Origin: Thermaceae bacterium
GTDB lineage: Bacteria; Deinococcota; Deinococci; Deinococcales; Marinithermaceae
Direction: 5' to 3'
Assembly (NCBI GenBank): GCA_027067955.1
Contig: JAMOUW010000072.1
Location: forward strand, 27,907 to 91,906
DNA: 64,000 nucleotides
Part shown: piece by piece, positions 27,623 to 36,118 of the stretch
Layout: each line of letters opens with the position of its first letter
How positions within the stretch are numbered: position 1 is the stretch's first letter
Notes under the pieces: model-generated
Database searches by the model: none
What the model was told of the DNA's origin: nothing
Seen by the model: the letters and a program-made list of their open reading frames with translations, nothing else
Position numbers and translations under genes: made by a program

Positions 27623-28590
27623 CTTTCTTGCAACCAGCGTGCGGCAGCGGCTGCGAAATATGTGAGTACGAATTGCGCTCCGGCGCGACGCAGGGCGGTT
27701 AGGGATTCGAGCACCACCCGGCGTTCATCGATCCAGCCGTTTTGCGCTGCGGCCTTTATCATCGCGTATTCGCCGGAAACGTGGTATGCGGCCAGGGGTT
27801 TGTTGAGGCGCTGCCGTAGGAGTGGGAGCACGTCCAGGTAAGGGAGAGCCGGTTTTACCATGAGCATGTCTGCCCCTTCCTGATCGTCTAATGCGGCTTC
27901 GCGAAGGGCATCCCAGTATCCGCCCGCGGGATCCATCTGGTAGCTGCTGCGGTCTCCGAAGGCGGGGGCGCTGTCGGCGGCGTCGCGGAAGGGGCCGTAA
28001 AATGCCGATGAATATTTGACCGCGTAAGAAAGCACAGGCACATTCGCGAAGCCTTCCTCATCGAGGGCCGCACGGATGGCCGCAACCTGTCCGTCCATCA
28101 TGGCGCTGGGGGCGACTACGTCAGCGCCGGCGCGGGCCTGGCTTACTGCCGTACGCGCCAGCAGTTCCAGGGTGGCGTCGTTATCTACGGTATCGCCGTA
28201 TACGATTCCGCAGTGGCCGTGATCGGTGTACTCGCAAAGGCAGGTGTCGGCCATCACGAGCAGTTCGGGAAGTTCGCCTTTGATACGCCTGACCGCTTCC
28301 TGGACCAAGCCAAGGTCGGAGTAGGCTCCCGTTCCTGTGGCGTTTTTCTCCTCTTGGGGCAGGACGCCGAAGACCATGATCCCCCCGAGCCCCAGGTTTA
28401 CGGCTTCCGCCGCCGCTTTTAGCAGGCTGTCCAGCGAGTGGCGCTGCTGTCCAGGCATTGAAGAGATGGGTTCGGGGTCTGGTCCCTTGTGAACGAACAG
28501 CGGCCATACCAAGTGGCGCGGTTCAAGACCGATCTCACGAACAAGCCGACGTATATTTTGTTGTAGGCGCAACCTGCGGGGGCGTTCCAT
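27619..28590 (-). CDS. hemB: Delta-aminolevulinic acid dehydratase
   Basis: Joins two aminolevulinate molecules to porphobilinogen for heme. The 323 residues include the zinc cysteines [14 protein letters not shown] (about 123), the Schiff-base lysine regions [19 protein letters not shown] (about 195) and [10 protein letters not shown] (about 248). The zinc-dependent form is expected. The ATG (after three upstream in-frame codons from a GTG) matches the family start. Relevant to the multiheme cytochrome but not linked to it. Confidence 0.96.
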   Translation of the reverse strand: MERPRRLRLQQNIRRLVREIGLEPRHLVWPLFVHKGPDPEPISSMPGQQRHSLDSLLKAAAEAVNLGLGGIMVFGVLPQEEKNATGTGAYSDLGLVQEAVRRIKGELPELLVMADTCLCEYTDHGHCGIVYGDTVDNDATLELLARTAVSQARAGADVVAPSAMMDGQVAAIRAALDEEGFANVPVLSYAVKYSSAFYGPFRDAADSAPAFGDRSSYQMDPAGGYWDALREAALDDQEGADMLMVKPALPYLDVLPLLRQRLNKPLAAYHVSGEYAMIKAAAQNGWIDERRVVLESLTALRRAGAQFVLTYFAAAAARWLQES

Positions 28591-28655
28591 GACCCCCACG
28601 TTACAAAAAATGCCGGGAGGTTGTGGCCTTATCTATAATGGAGAGCGGAGGGCTA

Positions 28656-28970
28656 ATGAACTTTCAGAAACTGCTCAAGGAGGCGAAGAAGGCACAGCAA
28701 AAGGCCGCTGAGATCCAGGAAAAACTTTCTGGGATGACCGTCGTGGGTACAGCTGCCGGCGGCTTGGTAGAGGTAACAGCCAACGGGCACGGGCAGATAG
28801 TGGCCATCACGCTAAAACCTGAAGCCGTGGATCCGGAAGATGTAGAGGCCCTCGAGGATTTGCTCCTCGTTGCTGTGCAGGACGCCCAGGCCAAGGCCGC
28901 TGAGCTGTCCGAGAAAGAGATGGGCGGAGGCCTGGGTCAAATGGGCCAGATGCTGGGAGGCCTTTTTTGA
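28656..28970 (+). CDS. YbaB/EbfC nucleoid-associated protein
   Basis: Small DNA-binding protein of 104 residues: helical N terminus (LLKEAKKAQQKAAEIQEKLS), the core GLVEVTANGHGQIVAITLKPEAVD, and a Gly/Met-rich end. It sits directly before recR, the usual bacterial arrangement after dnaX (not seen here). GGAGGG lies three bases before the ATG; an upstream TATAAT at about 28634-28639 is a likely -10 box. Its stop overlaps the recR TTG. Confidence 0.93.
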   Translation: MNFQKLLKEAKKAQQKAAEIQEKLSGMTVVGTAAGGLVEVTANGHGQIVAITLKPEAVDPEDVEALEDLLLVAVQDAQAKAAELSEKEMGGGLGQMGQMLGGLF

Positions 28971-29560
28971 GGTATCCCGACCGCCTGCTTGCGCTGATTC
29001 GTTCGCTTTCCAGGTTGCCCGGGGTGGGACCAAAGAGCGCACAGAAGCTGGGTTTGCATCTTGCTCAGAACAAGGCCGAAGCGGGTGAGCTCGCCGCCGC
29101 ACTGGAGGAAGTAAGGCGTCACATAGGAGTTTGCGAGCGCTGCGGGAATCTGGCCGAGGGGAAATTATGTCCTGTTTGCGCCGATCCGCAACGTGATGCT
29201 GGGATGATCGCCGTGGTGGAAAGCGCGGCCGACGTGCTTGCCATTGAGAAAAGCGGTGAGTATTCCGGGGTTTATCACGTACTGGGAGGAGTATTGAATC
29301 CGCTTGAAGGTGTGGGGCCTGAGCACCTGCGCATCGAAAGCTTGCTGGAGCGTGCGCGTGGCGCTAGAGAAGTCATTCTCGCAACCTCCATGACGGTTGA
29401 AGGGGAGGCTACTGCTGCTTATCTGAGTGAGCTGCTTTCCGGGTCGGGGGTCAAGCTGAGCCGCCCGGCGTACGGTTTGCCCGTCGGGGGTACTTTAGAA
29501 TATGTGGATGAGGTCACTTTGGCCCGGGCGCTGGCACATCGCCAGCCCATGCCCGAGTAA
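28967..29560 (+). CDS. recR: Recombination mediator protein RecR
   Basis: Loads RecA in gap repair with RecF/RecO. The 197 residues show the helix-hairpin-helix LPGVGPKSAQKLGLHL (about 17), the zinc finger CERCGNLAEGKLCPVC (about 56), and a Toprim domain (VVESAADVLAIEKSGEYSGVYHVLGG, about 82) with a Walker-B-like end. The TTG start is embedded in the ybaB stop and preceded by GGGAGG, so translation is coupled. Confidence 0.96.
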   Translation: MRYPDRLLALIRSLSRLPGVGPKSAQKLGLHLAQNKAEAGELAAALEEVRRHIGVCERCGNLAEGKLCPVCADPQRDAGMIAVVESAADVLAIEKSGEYSGVYHVLGGVLNPLEGVGPEHLRIESLLERARGAREVILATSMTVEGEATAAYLSELLSGSGVKLSRPAYGLPVGGTLEYVDEVTLARALAHRQPMPE

Positions 29561-29568
29561 GGAGGGCC

Positions 29569-29931
29569 ATGCGAGAGTTTGAAGCGGTGCTGAGCAATCT
29601 GGTTATCGAAGTTGGAGGTCTTTACGCCGCAGCCCTTGGCGGGGTGGATGGGTTGATGATCGAGGGTTTCTCCCGCGCTTCGATGATCGATCTTGAGAGC
29701 GCCGTTGCCGAGCATGCAGGATTGTTGCGGGTCACTCGCGAGCGTTACGCGGCCACCATGAGCACCCCGGACGTTCGTGAGTGCATGGTCATAGGTGATC
29801 CCATTGTTGGGTACGTCACGCCAGTTAGTGAAGAATACTTTTTGCTGTGCGTGGGCAGCCCTGAGGTGAACCTCGGGCAATTGCGCCTTAAAGCATCGCA
29901 GGCAGCTGAGGTGTTGAAGGGGGTGCTGTAG
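29569..29931 (+). CDS. Roadblock/LC7 domain protein 1
   Basis: A 120-residue one-domain protein of the Roadblock/LC7 (MglB-like) fold: helix, strand AALGGVDGLMIEGFS (about 18-32), helix, sheet VIGDPIVGYVTPVSEEYFLLCVG, and a C-terminal helix RLKASQAAEVLKGVL. Such proteins usually bind or regulate small Ras-like GTPases. Eight bases after recR and overlapping the next Roadblock gene by one base. No GTPase gene is near. The first of three paralogues. Confidence 0.82.
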   Translation: MREFEAVLSNLVIEVGGLYAAALGGVDGLMIEGFSRASMIDLESAVAEHAGLLRVTRERYAATMSTPDVRECMVIGDPIVGYVTPVSEEYFLLCVGSPEVNLGQLRLKASQAAEVLKGVL

Positions 29932-30266
29932 TGAGCTGGCTAAATGAACTGGAGGCTTTGCCGTCGGTGCAAAGGGCGGTGCTGGCAGGAATGGATGGCC
30001 TGGTGATCGAGTCGGTGGGCCGGGGGGGATTGTCCCCCTCGGTGCTGGCGGCGGAGATGGCATCCCTTGTGCGGGCCATGGGAGGAATAACCGGAGCCCT
30101 CGGAGAGGATCTGCGCCGCTTTACCCTTGCCACCGGCAGCCATGAACTTCTGGCCGTATGTTTTGATGGATATTGCCTGGGAGCGCTGATTGAAAGAGGC
30201 AGTGAGCGCGCCGTGGTGGGTCAGACCCTGACGAACCTGGCAATGCGCCTGGTGGACCAGCTATAA
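29931..30266 (+). CDS. Roadblock/LC7 domain protein 2
   Basis: A 111-residue protein with the same core pattern, AVLAGMDGLVIESVG (about 16-30), then a helix rich in Ala and Met (EMASLVRAMGGITGAL), a sheet (FTLATGSHELLAVCFDGYCLGALIE) and a final helix (LTNLAMRLVDQL). GTG start sharing its G with the preceding stop. It lacks the acidic loop of the first protein. Probably pairs with the neighbouring Roadblock proteins, since the fold commonly dimerises; this is inference. Confidence 0.78.
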   Translation: MSWLNELEALPSVQRAVLAGMDGLVIESVGRGGLSPSVLAAEMASLVRAMGGITGALGEDLRRFTLATGSHELLAVCFDGYCLGALIERGSERAVVGQTLTNLAMRLVDQL

Positions 30267-30275
30267 GGAGGATAA

Positions 30276-30641
30276 ATGTCCATTCAAGAATTACTTCAGC
30301 AACTCACAGAGGACGAGAGCGTTAAAGCGGTGGCTCTGGTGAGTGAAGACGGTTTCGTTATAGAAAGCGTTGGTAAGGAAAAGGCGGCTGATCTCGATTT
30401 CGTCGGTGGAGCCGCCACCTCTGCTATGGCGAGTTCGCGCGCCCTCGCTGATCATCTAAAAAAGGGCGAGGTGGAAGAGGTCATGGTCGAGTTCGATGAA
30501 AAATCTATGCTTCTTGACCCTTTGCAGGTTGCCGGCACCACTTATAGCCTGGTATTGCTCCTCGCAAATGCTCAGAATTTGGGCCGCGTCCGCTTTCAAA
30601 TAAAAAAGGTGCGCGAACGTTTGCTGGAGGCCCTGGCGTGA
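30276..30641 (+). CDS. Roadblock/LC7 domain protein 3
   Basis: A 121-residue protein with the core VALVSEDGFVIESVG (about 22-36), a helix FVGGAATSAMASSRALADHL, strands VEEVMVEFDEKSMLLDPL and YSLVLLLANAQNLGRVRF and a C-terminal helix. Closest of the three to classical MglB-like proteins. GGAGG lies five bases before the ATG. Its stop overlaps the GTG of the DUF3467 gene as GTGA. Confidence 0.84.
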   Translation: MSIQELLQQLTEDESVKAVALVSEDGFVIESVGKEKAADLDFVGGAATSAMASSRALADHLKKGEVEEVMVEFDEKSMLLDPLQVAGTTYSLVLLLANAQNLGRVRFQIKKVRERLLEALA

Positions 30642-30916
30642 CAAACGAGCTGCGGCTTGATATCGACAAGGAAACCGCGAAAGGCCAGTACAGTAACCTG
30701 GCTGTTTTCAGTCATACTCCCAACGAGTTTTTTCTCGATTTCGCGCTAATGCAGCCACAGGGAATGGCGCAGGTAGTATCCCGCATCATTACCAGCCCTC
30801 AGCACGCCAAGGCTCTCATGCAATCTCTCGCTGACAATATAAGGAAGTACGAAGCCCAGTACGGCCCCATTCCCGATCTCCAAAGCGGACACATGACCGA
30901 GGGCCCCCAGGCCTAG
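30638..30916 (+). CDS. DUF3467 protein
   Basis: A 92-residue protein with the DUF3467 pattern: YSNLAVFSHTPNEFFLDFAL (about 17-36), then VVSRIITSPQHAKALMQSLADNIRKYE (about 49-75). The family has no settled function; it looks like a small beta-sheet protein with one helix, and elsewhere also occurs beside unrelated genes. End of the ybaB-recR-Roadblock operon and followed by a hairpin. Confidence 0.85.
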   Translation: MTNELRLDIDKETAKGQYSNLAVFSHTPNEFFLDFALMQPQGMAQVVSRIITSPQHAKALMQSLADNIRKYEAQYGPIPDLQSGHMTEGPQA

Positions 30917-30931
30917 AATGCGTTGAAATAT

Positions 30932-30962
30932 ATCCCGCAGCTGGCATCGCCGGCTACGGGAT
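30932..30962. terminator. Hairpin between convergent DUF3467 and fabF genes
   Basis: ATCCCG-C-AGCTGGC-ATC-GCCGGCT-A-CGGGAT: two stacked stems with a symmetric one-base mismatch. It can stop both transcripts; there is no T run. Confidence 0.7.
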
Positions 30963-30976
30963 CGTTGTGGACATGA

Positions 30977-32212
30977 TCAAACCTGTTTTAATAGAAGCAC
31001 CGCATTCTGACCGCCGAAGGCGAAGGAGTTAGAAAGGGCATATTTCACGGTTTTTTCTCGCGGCTCCCCGGCTACGTAATCCAGGTCTAACTCTGGTTCA
31101 GATTCGAAAAGATTAATTGTTGGCGGAATGACGCCGTTTGCCAGCGCCTGGGCGGTAGCGATTGCCTCCACGGCACCAGCCGCCCCCAGCAGATGACCGG
31201 TCATCGATTTGGTGGAAGAGATGAGCAAATTGTAGGCATGTTCACCAAACAGCTTCTTGATGGCCAGGGTTTCGGCGCGGTCGTTTAGCGGGGTAGAGGT
31301 GCCGTGGGCGTTGATATAGCCGATTTGCTCGGGCGCAACGTCAGCGTCACGCATTGCAGCTCTCATGGCGAGCGTCGCGCCCTTGCCCTCGGGATGGGGC
31401 TCGGTGATGTGATGGGCGTCTTCGCTGCGGCCGAATCCCACAATTTCGGCGTAGATGGTTGCGCCTCGTTTTCTGGCGTGTTCGTATTCTTCGAGGACCA
31501 GTACCCCCGCACCCTCGGCCAGCACGAAGCCGTCGCGGTCCTTGTCGAAGGGTCGGCTGGCTCTTTGGGGGTCGTCATTACGGGTGGAAAGCGCACGCAT
31601 GACGGCAAAGCCGCCGATCGCCATGGGTGTTACCGAGGCTTCTGTACCGCCGGTGAGCATTACGTCCGCTTCCCCGTGTTGAATCATACGTGCTGCACTG
31701 CCCACCGAGTCGGTGCCGGTGGCACAGGCGGTAACAACGGTCGAGCTGGGCCCCTGGAATCCGTATTTCATAGCGACATGCCCAGAGGCCATATTGGAGA
31801 TCACCATTGGGATGAAGAAGGGGCTGAGGCGATGGGGGCCACGCTGGAAGTAGATTTTGAACTGGTCCTCCCAGGTTTTTATTCCGCCGATGCCGCTGCC
31901 TATGAGCACGCCGGTGGATTCGGGATCGAGCCTGTCCGGTTCCAGCCCCGAGTCCTCCAGCGCAAGCTCGGCGGCAATGAGCGCAAGCTGAACGAAACGA
32001 TCCAGTCTTCGTGATTCCTTGCGGTCGAGATAGGCGTTTACGTCCACGTCCACCTCGCCTGCGATTTCCACGCTGAGCTGGTAGTCTCCAGGATCATAAC
32101 GGGTGATGCGGCGAATGCCGCTCTTGCCTTCGAGCTGGGATTGATGAAAGGCCTTGGCACCTACCCCGATAGGTGTTACCGGGCCCAGGCCTGTGATTAC
32201 GACTCTTCGCAT
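30977..32212 (-). CDS. fabF: Beta-ketoacyl-ACP synthase II
   Basis: Chain-elongating condensing enzyme of fatty acid synthesis, 411 residues. Catalytic Cys is in VVTACATGTDS (about 163), the two histidines in NAHGTSTPLND (about 303) and KSMTGHLLGAAG (about 340). It is the last gene of the rpmF-fabH-fabD-fabG-acpP-fabF run but has a long hairpin and its own -10 box before it, so it may be expressed separately. Confidence 0.97.
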   Translation of the reverse strand: MRRVVITGLGPVTPIGVGAKAFHQSQLEGKSGIRRITRYDPGDYQLSVEIAGEVDVDVNAYLDRKESRRLDRFVQLALIAAELALEDSGLEPDRLDPESTGVLIGSGIGGIKTWEDQFKIYFQRGPHRLSPFFIPMVISNMASGHVAMKYGFQGPSSTVVTACATGTDSVGSAARMIQHGEADVMLTGGTEASVTPMAIGGFAVMRALSTRNDDPQRASRPFDKDRDGFVLAEGAGVLVLEEYEHARKRGATIYAEIVGFGRSEDAHHITEPHPEGKGATLAMRAAMRDADVAPEQIGYINAHGTSTPLNDRAETLAIKKLFGEHAYNLLISSTKSMTGHLLGAAGAVEAIATAQALANGVIPPTINLFESEPELDLDYVAGEPREKTVKYALSNSFAFGGQNAVLLLKQV

Positions 32213-32218
32213 GGGTTC

Positions 32219-32224
32219 AGTATA
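32219..32224 (-). promoter_or_regulatory. -10 box of a leaderless fabF transcript
   Basis: TATACT on the minus strand, six bases before the fabF ATG and directly behind the hairpin that follows acpP. Confidence 0.45.
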
Positions 32225-32227
32225 CGG

Positions 32228-32264
32228 GGGCCGCGGAGGGGTCCAGAGGACCGGTCCGCGGCCC
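32228..32264 (-). terminator. Long hairpin between acpP and fabF
   Basis: GGGCCGCGGA, GG, GGTCC, loop AGA, GGACC, GG, TCCGCGGCCC: two perfect stems separated by a symmetric internal loop. Without a T run it may be a partial terminator or an mRNA 3' stabiliser that lets acpP be made in excess over fabF. Confidence 0.7.
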
Positions 32265-32278
32265 GGGCGCGCTGCGGC

Positions 32279-32512
32279 TCAGGCTACCTTTTCCTGAATA
32301 AACTTGATGGCGTCGCCGACCGTACGGATATTCTCGGCTTCCTCGTCGGATATCTCCAGTCCGAATTCATCTTCCAGCCCCATTACCAGCTCTACGATGT
32401 CAAGGGAGTCGGCGCCCAGGTCTTCGATAAAGCGCGCTTCAGGGGTGATCTTTTCGGCTTCTACCCCGAGCTTTTCCACGACTACGGCTTTGACTTTGTC
32501 CAGAATGTCCAT
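32279..32512 (-). CDS. acpP: Acyl carrier protein
   Basis: Acidic 77-residue carrier with the phosphopantetheine serine in [10 protein letters not shown] (Ser about 37). The strong AAGGAGG lies five bases before the ATG, fitting the high level at which ACP is made. Sits between fabG and fabF. Confidence 0.97.
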   Translation of the reverse strand: MDILDKVKAVVVEKLGVEAEKITPEARFIEDLGADSLDIVELVMGLEDEFGLEISDEEAENIRTVGDAIKFIQEKVA

Positions 32513-32565
32513 TCGAACCTCCTTCGGGAGTTTATCACACGCCCCGGGGCGTGTTTGAACCGGGT

Positions 32566-33303
32566 TTAGTGCGGGTAGAGCCCGCCGTCTATGGCGATCG
32601 TTTGACCGTTGATGTAGGCTGCGGCGTCTGATGCCAGGAAGGCTACGAGCTGGGCCACCTCTTCGGGTTTGCCAAAGCGTCCTGCGGGAATTGCGCTCAG
32701 ATATTCCTGCTGCACCTTTACGGGGAGGGCAGCGGTCATGTCGGATTCGATGAAGCCCGGGGCTACGGCGTTCGCGGTGATGCCGCGCCCGCCGTACTCC
32801 TTGGCGATCGTCTTGGTGAAACCGATCAGACCGGCCTTGGCGGCGACGTAGTTGGCCTGGCCGGGGTTTCCCATTAGCCCCACGACGCTGGCGACGTTGA
32901 CGATACGACCCCGGCGGGCTTTCATCATGCGCTTCACGGCTGCGCGCGTGAGGCGGAACACCGCTGAGAGATTGGTTTCGATAACCGCGTCCCAGTCGTT
33001 GTCCTTCATGCGGATGAGCAATCCGTCGCGGGTAATTCCGGCGTTGTTGATAAGGACGCTGAGGTCTCCCAGTTCCCGGGCTGCGTTTTCGACAAGTTCC
33101 GTCGCCGCTTCTCGCTTGCTAAGATCTGCCTCGATCACTGCCACCTTGCCGGCGCCTAATTTTTCTGCCTCGCCCGCGACCGCCAGTGCCGCTTCGCGGT
33201 TGCGAGCATAGTGAACCGCCAAATCGTAGCCGCGCCGGGCGAGTTCCAGGGCTATCGACCGACCTATGCCCCGGCTCGAGCCGGTTATTAGAGCCTGCTT
33301 CAC
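32566..33303 (-). CDS. fabG: 3-oxoacyl-ACP reductase
   Basis: NADPH-dependent short-chain reductase of 245 residues: [16 protein letters not shown] near the start, NNAGITRDG, the catalytic Ser in [10 protein letters not shown] and the YxxxK motif in [12 protein letters not shown], ending [11 protein letters not shown]. Overlaps fabD by four bases. Confidence 0.97.
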   Translation of the reverse strand: MKQALITGSSRGIGRSIALELARRGYDLAVHYARNREAALAVAGEAEKLGAGKVAVIEADLSKREAATELVENAARELGDLSVLINNAGITRDGLLIRMKDNDWDAVIETNLSAVFRLTRAAVKRMMKARRGRIVNVASVVGLMGNPGQANYVAAKAGLIGFTKTIAKEYGGRGITANAVAPGFIESDMTAALPVKVQQEYLSAIPAGRFGKPEEVAQLVAFLASDAAAYINGQTIAIDGGLYPH

Positions 33304-34217
33304 ATAATCACCTCCTTGAGGGCGAGGGCGAGCCCATCCGGGTCTTCCACGTTGGAAGCGCGCGCCGCGGGTAGAATACGGCGTACCAGGCCGGTGAGGA
33401 CGCTGCCTGAGCCCAGTTCTACGAAGTAATTCACACCGCGCGAGTGCATATTTTGAATGATTTCCACCCAGCGAACGGGTGACGTGATTTGCTCGAGTAG
33501 TAGTGCGCGGATACGCGCCGGGTCCTGCTCCGGTTGGGCGGTAACGTTTGAAAATACCGGAAAGTGCGGGGTTCGCAGCTCTACCTGTTTCAGATCGCGC
33601 GCCAGGCTCTCGCGCGCCGGGTTCATGAGCTGCGAGTGGAAAGGCGCCGAAACCTTTAACGGCACCACGCGGCCGCGCTTTTCCTTCAGCAGTGCGACCG
33701 CGGCGTCTACGGCCTCCTTGCGACCGCTGATAACCACTTGTCCCGGGCTGTTGAGATTGGCTATCCAGACGCCCTTGATTCCCTCGACTACATCGCGTAC
33801 CGCATCGTCGTCCAATTTTAGTATGGCGGCCATGGCTCCTTTTCCCTCGGGGACCGCTTCTTGCATGTAGCGACCTCGCAGGCGCACCAGGTGCAGCGCG
33901 TCCTCGAAATCAAGCGTGTCCGCTGCCACGTGGGCACTCCACTCCCCCAGGGAATGACCGGCGGCGCAGGCGGGCTCTGGTCCGCCGGCCTCGCGCCAGG
34001 CCTCCCAGGTTGCTATCGAAACCGTCAGCAGTGCGGGCTGCTGGTTTTCCGTGAGGCGCAGCGCCTCCTCGGGGCCTTGCCACATCGTTTCGAGCAAGCC
34101 GGGAAGCGAGGCTTCTGCGCGTTCGAAAACCGTACGAGCCGCTGCCGAACTTTGCGCTAAGGCCCGCCCCATGCTGACCTTTTGTGATCCCTGGCCGGGA
34201 AACAGCACGGCGAACAT
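33300..34217 (-). CDS. fabD: Malonyl-CoA:ACP transacylase
   Basis: Charges ACP with malonyl groups. The 305 residues show FPGQGSQKVSMG at the N terminus, the nucleophile in GHSLGEWSAHVA (Ser about 92) and the catalytic His in SAPFHSQLM (about 200). Two bases separate it from fabH. Confidence 0.96.
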   Translation of the reverse strand: MFAVLFPGQGSQKVSMGRALAQSSAAARTVFERAEASLPGLLETMWQGPEEALRLTENQQPALLTVSIATWEAWREAGGPEPACAAGHSLGEWSAHVAADTLDFEDALHLVRLRGRYMQEAVPEGKGAMAAILKLDDDAVRDVVEGIKGVWIANLNSPGQVVISGRKEAVDAAVALLKEKRGRVVPLKVSAPFHSQLMNPARESLARDLKQVELRTPHFPVFSNVTAQPEQDPARIRALLLEQITSPVRWVEIIQNMHSRGVNYFVELGSGSVLTGLVRRILPAARASNVEDPDGLALALKEVIM

Positions 34218-34219
34218 GA

Positions 34220-35197
34220 TTAGGGGTTCCCCCAGGTAAGCACGGTGGCTGCCCAGGTGAGCCCCGCCCCGAAACTAACGAAGAGCAGGTGGTCACCCGG
34301 TGCAATCTTGCCGGCATCCAGAGCCTCTTGCAGCGCCAGCGGAATTGAGGCGGTCGAGGTGTTGCCGTAGCGGTCCAGGTTCATGACTACCCGGTCCCAC
34401 TCCAGACCCAGGCGTCCGCGCGCCGCGTCTATGATGCGCTCATTGGCCTGATGGGGCACGAACAGGCTTATTTCGTCCGGGTGCATGCCGGCTTTCTCTA
34501 TCGCTTCGATTGTGGCGGTGTTCATGACGCGAACTGCAAATTTAAAAACCTCTCGCCCATTCATGAATGCCGCCGGACCCATGCGGGTGCCATCGGGGAG
34601 GCTGGAGGCAATGGCCGCGAAGTGCAATGCGCCGCCGCCGGAACCATCGGCGCCAAGCACGAAGGAACGGAAGCCGTAACCTTCCTTCACCGGTCCCACT
34701 ACCGCCGCACCGGCGGCGTCGCCAAAGAGTACAGCCGAAGAGCGGTCGCGCCAGTCGACTATCTTGGTAAGCACCTCCGAACCGATAACCAGCACCTTGC
34801 GGGCGATACCGGCCTCCACCTGACCAGCAGCCTGAGCCAGGGCATATAGCCATCCGGGGCAGCCGGCCAGCAGGTCGTACCCCGCCGCGTTTTTCAGGCC
34901 CAGCTCATTGGCTACCAAAGCGGCCGTATTCGGAAAGAAAGCATCGGGAGTGTTCGTGGCGACGATTACCTGGTCCACGCCGTCGAGCGCGTCCTCGCCG
35001 TGGCGGTGCAGCAGGTCGCCTGCAGCTTTGACCGCCAAGTCCGAGGCGTACTCGTTCAGCTCCGAGATCCTACGCTCGCGGATTCCCGTGCGGGTGGTGA
35101 TCCACTCGTCCGAGGTATCCATAAAAGACTCAAGGTCCTTATTGTGAAGGACCTTGGAAGGTGCGTAGGTGCCCAGGGCAAGCAGCCCGGCGGCCAT
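34220..35197 (-). CDS. fabH: Beta-ketoacyl-ACP synthase III
   Basis: Starts fatty acid synthesis by condensing acyl-CoA with malonyl-ACP. The 325 residues have the Cys in YDLLAGCPGW (about 113), His in FVPHQANERI (about 250) and Asn in YGNTSTASI (about 280). An acyl-CoA range that includes branched starters is expected in this lineage but cannot be read from sequence. plsX, often between rpmF and fabH, is absent. Confidence 0.96.
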   Translation of the reverse strand: MAAGLLALGTYAPSKVLHNKDLESFMDTSDEWITTRTGIRERRISELNEYASDLAVKAAGDLLHRHGEDALDGVDQVIVATNTPDAFFPNTAALVANELGLKNAAGYDLLAGCPGWLYALAQAAGQVEAGIARKVLVIGSEVLTKIVDWRDRSSAVLFGDAAGAAVVGPVKEGYGFRSFVLGADGSGGGALHFAAIASSLPDGTRMGPAAFMNGREVFKFAVRVMNTATIEAIEKAGMHPDEISLFVPHQANERIIDAARGRLGLEWDRVVMNLDRYGNTSTASIPLALQEALDAGKIAPGDHLLFVSFGAGLTWAATVLTWGNP

Positions 35198-35198
35198 G

Positions 35199-35396
35199 TT
35201 ACGCCTCCGGCGCGCCGAGGTCGAGCACGGGGCGACCGTCGTAGTAGCCGCATTCGGGGCAAACGGTATGCGGCGGCTTCTTGGCGTGACATTGCGGACA
35301 GGTGACCAGCGTGGGCGCGCTCAGGGCATGATGGCTGCGCCGGGCGCCCTTGCGCGCCTTGGAAGCTTTCTTTTTGGGTACGGGGTGCTTCGCCAT
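35199..35396 (-). CDS. rpmF: 50S ribosomal protein L32
   Basis: A 65-residue protein: N-terminal [19 protein letters not shown] and a zinc ribbon [20 protein letters not shown] with four cysteines, the zinc-binding form of L32. The ATG follows AGGAGGAAAGAT; the open frame further up is not coding. Heads the fab genes, a common bacterial linkage. Confidence 0.96.
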   Translation of the reverse strand: MAKHPVPKKKASKARKGARRSHHALSAPTLVTCPQCHAKKPPHTVCPECGYYDGRPVLDLGAPEA

Positions 35397-35433
35397 ATCT
35401 TTCCTCCTAGAGCCCCTCGGGGCAGACCCGGGC

Positions 35434-35439
35434 ATTATA
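35434..35439 (-). promoter_or_regulatory. Extended -10 promoter of rpmF-fab
   Basis: TGCTATAAT on the minus strand, an extended -10, lying in a CCGGG/CCCGG inverted repeat. Predicted start near 35427. A GCCC/GGGC hairpin follows in the leader before the ribosome site. Confidence 0.55.
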
Positions 35440-35459
35440 GCACCCGGAGGGGGTTTTCT

Positions 35460-36002
35460 CTACACCTCGTCCAGGAACTTACCCAGGTCAGAGAGGGCCT
35501 TGGGGACCGCATCCGCCTGAACGTGTCCGCAGTCGACCACGTTCAGGTCGGCTCCACATACGGGGCAGAGGCCCTTGCAGGATTCGTCACAAAGCGCCGT
35601 GAACGGCATGGCCAGCGCGAAGGCCTGAGCCAGGAAGAAGCTCAGGTCCAGATCGGGATCGCCAAAATGATACACGTCCTCATCGTCTTCGTTCTGGACG
35701 AGGGTCAACTCGCCCACCTCGGGATGAAATTCGAGTAAATGCTGGAAGTAGGCGTTAACCGGCTGGGGGGTGGGTTTGAGGCAGCGCCGACATTCCATCA
35801 TGACGGTACCGTGCACCTCGCCCGAGAGCCAGAATTCATCGCCGGCGCTGGTCACGCTCACGCTCCAGTCGGCGTCTCCTTGCAGCGTGAGCAATTCCTC
35901 TCCGGCCCCTATGGTTTCTTTTATTATTCCTTCAGCCTCGGCGGTTCCCGGCTCTTTCAGAATTCGCGCGAGGTTGATGCTTTGCAGCGTGCGCACGTCC
36001 AT
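35460..36002 (-). CDS. DUF177 (YceD-like) protein
   Basis: A 180-residue protein of the DUF177 family usually encoded directly before rpmF and thought to act in rRNA or ribosome assembly. Two cysteine pairs are present: CRRCLKP (about 75) and CDESCKGLCPVCGADLN (about 133), a probable zinc site. The ATG of MDVRTLQSINLARIL is chosen because AAGG precedes it; an ATG 18 bases upstream is also open. Confidence 0.85.
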   Translation of the reverse strand: MDVRTLQSINLARILKEPGTAEAEGIIKETIGAGEELLTLQGDADWSVSVTSAGDEFWLSGEVHGTVMMECRRCLKPTPQPVNAYFQHLLEFHPEVGELTLVQNEDDEDVYHFGDPDLDLSFFLAQAFALAMPFTALCDESCKGLCPVCGADLNVVDCGHVQADAVPKALSDLGKFLDEV

Positions 36003-36105
36003 CCTTGCAAGTATACGCATGACATATATAAACAGTCAAGGCGTATGCAAAGGTATGCATATTTGAAGAAATAAGATGCAGACGGGCAAAATGCACCCGG
36101 TCTGG

Positions 36106-36111
36106 TAGAAT
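36106..36111 (+). promoter_or_regulatory. -10 box of a leaderless arginase transcript
   Basis: TAGAAT, seven bases before the ATG at 36119. No good -35 box. Confidence 0.45.
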
Positions 36112-36118
36112 GCGGGCC

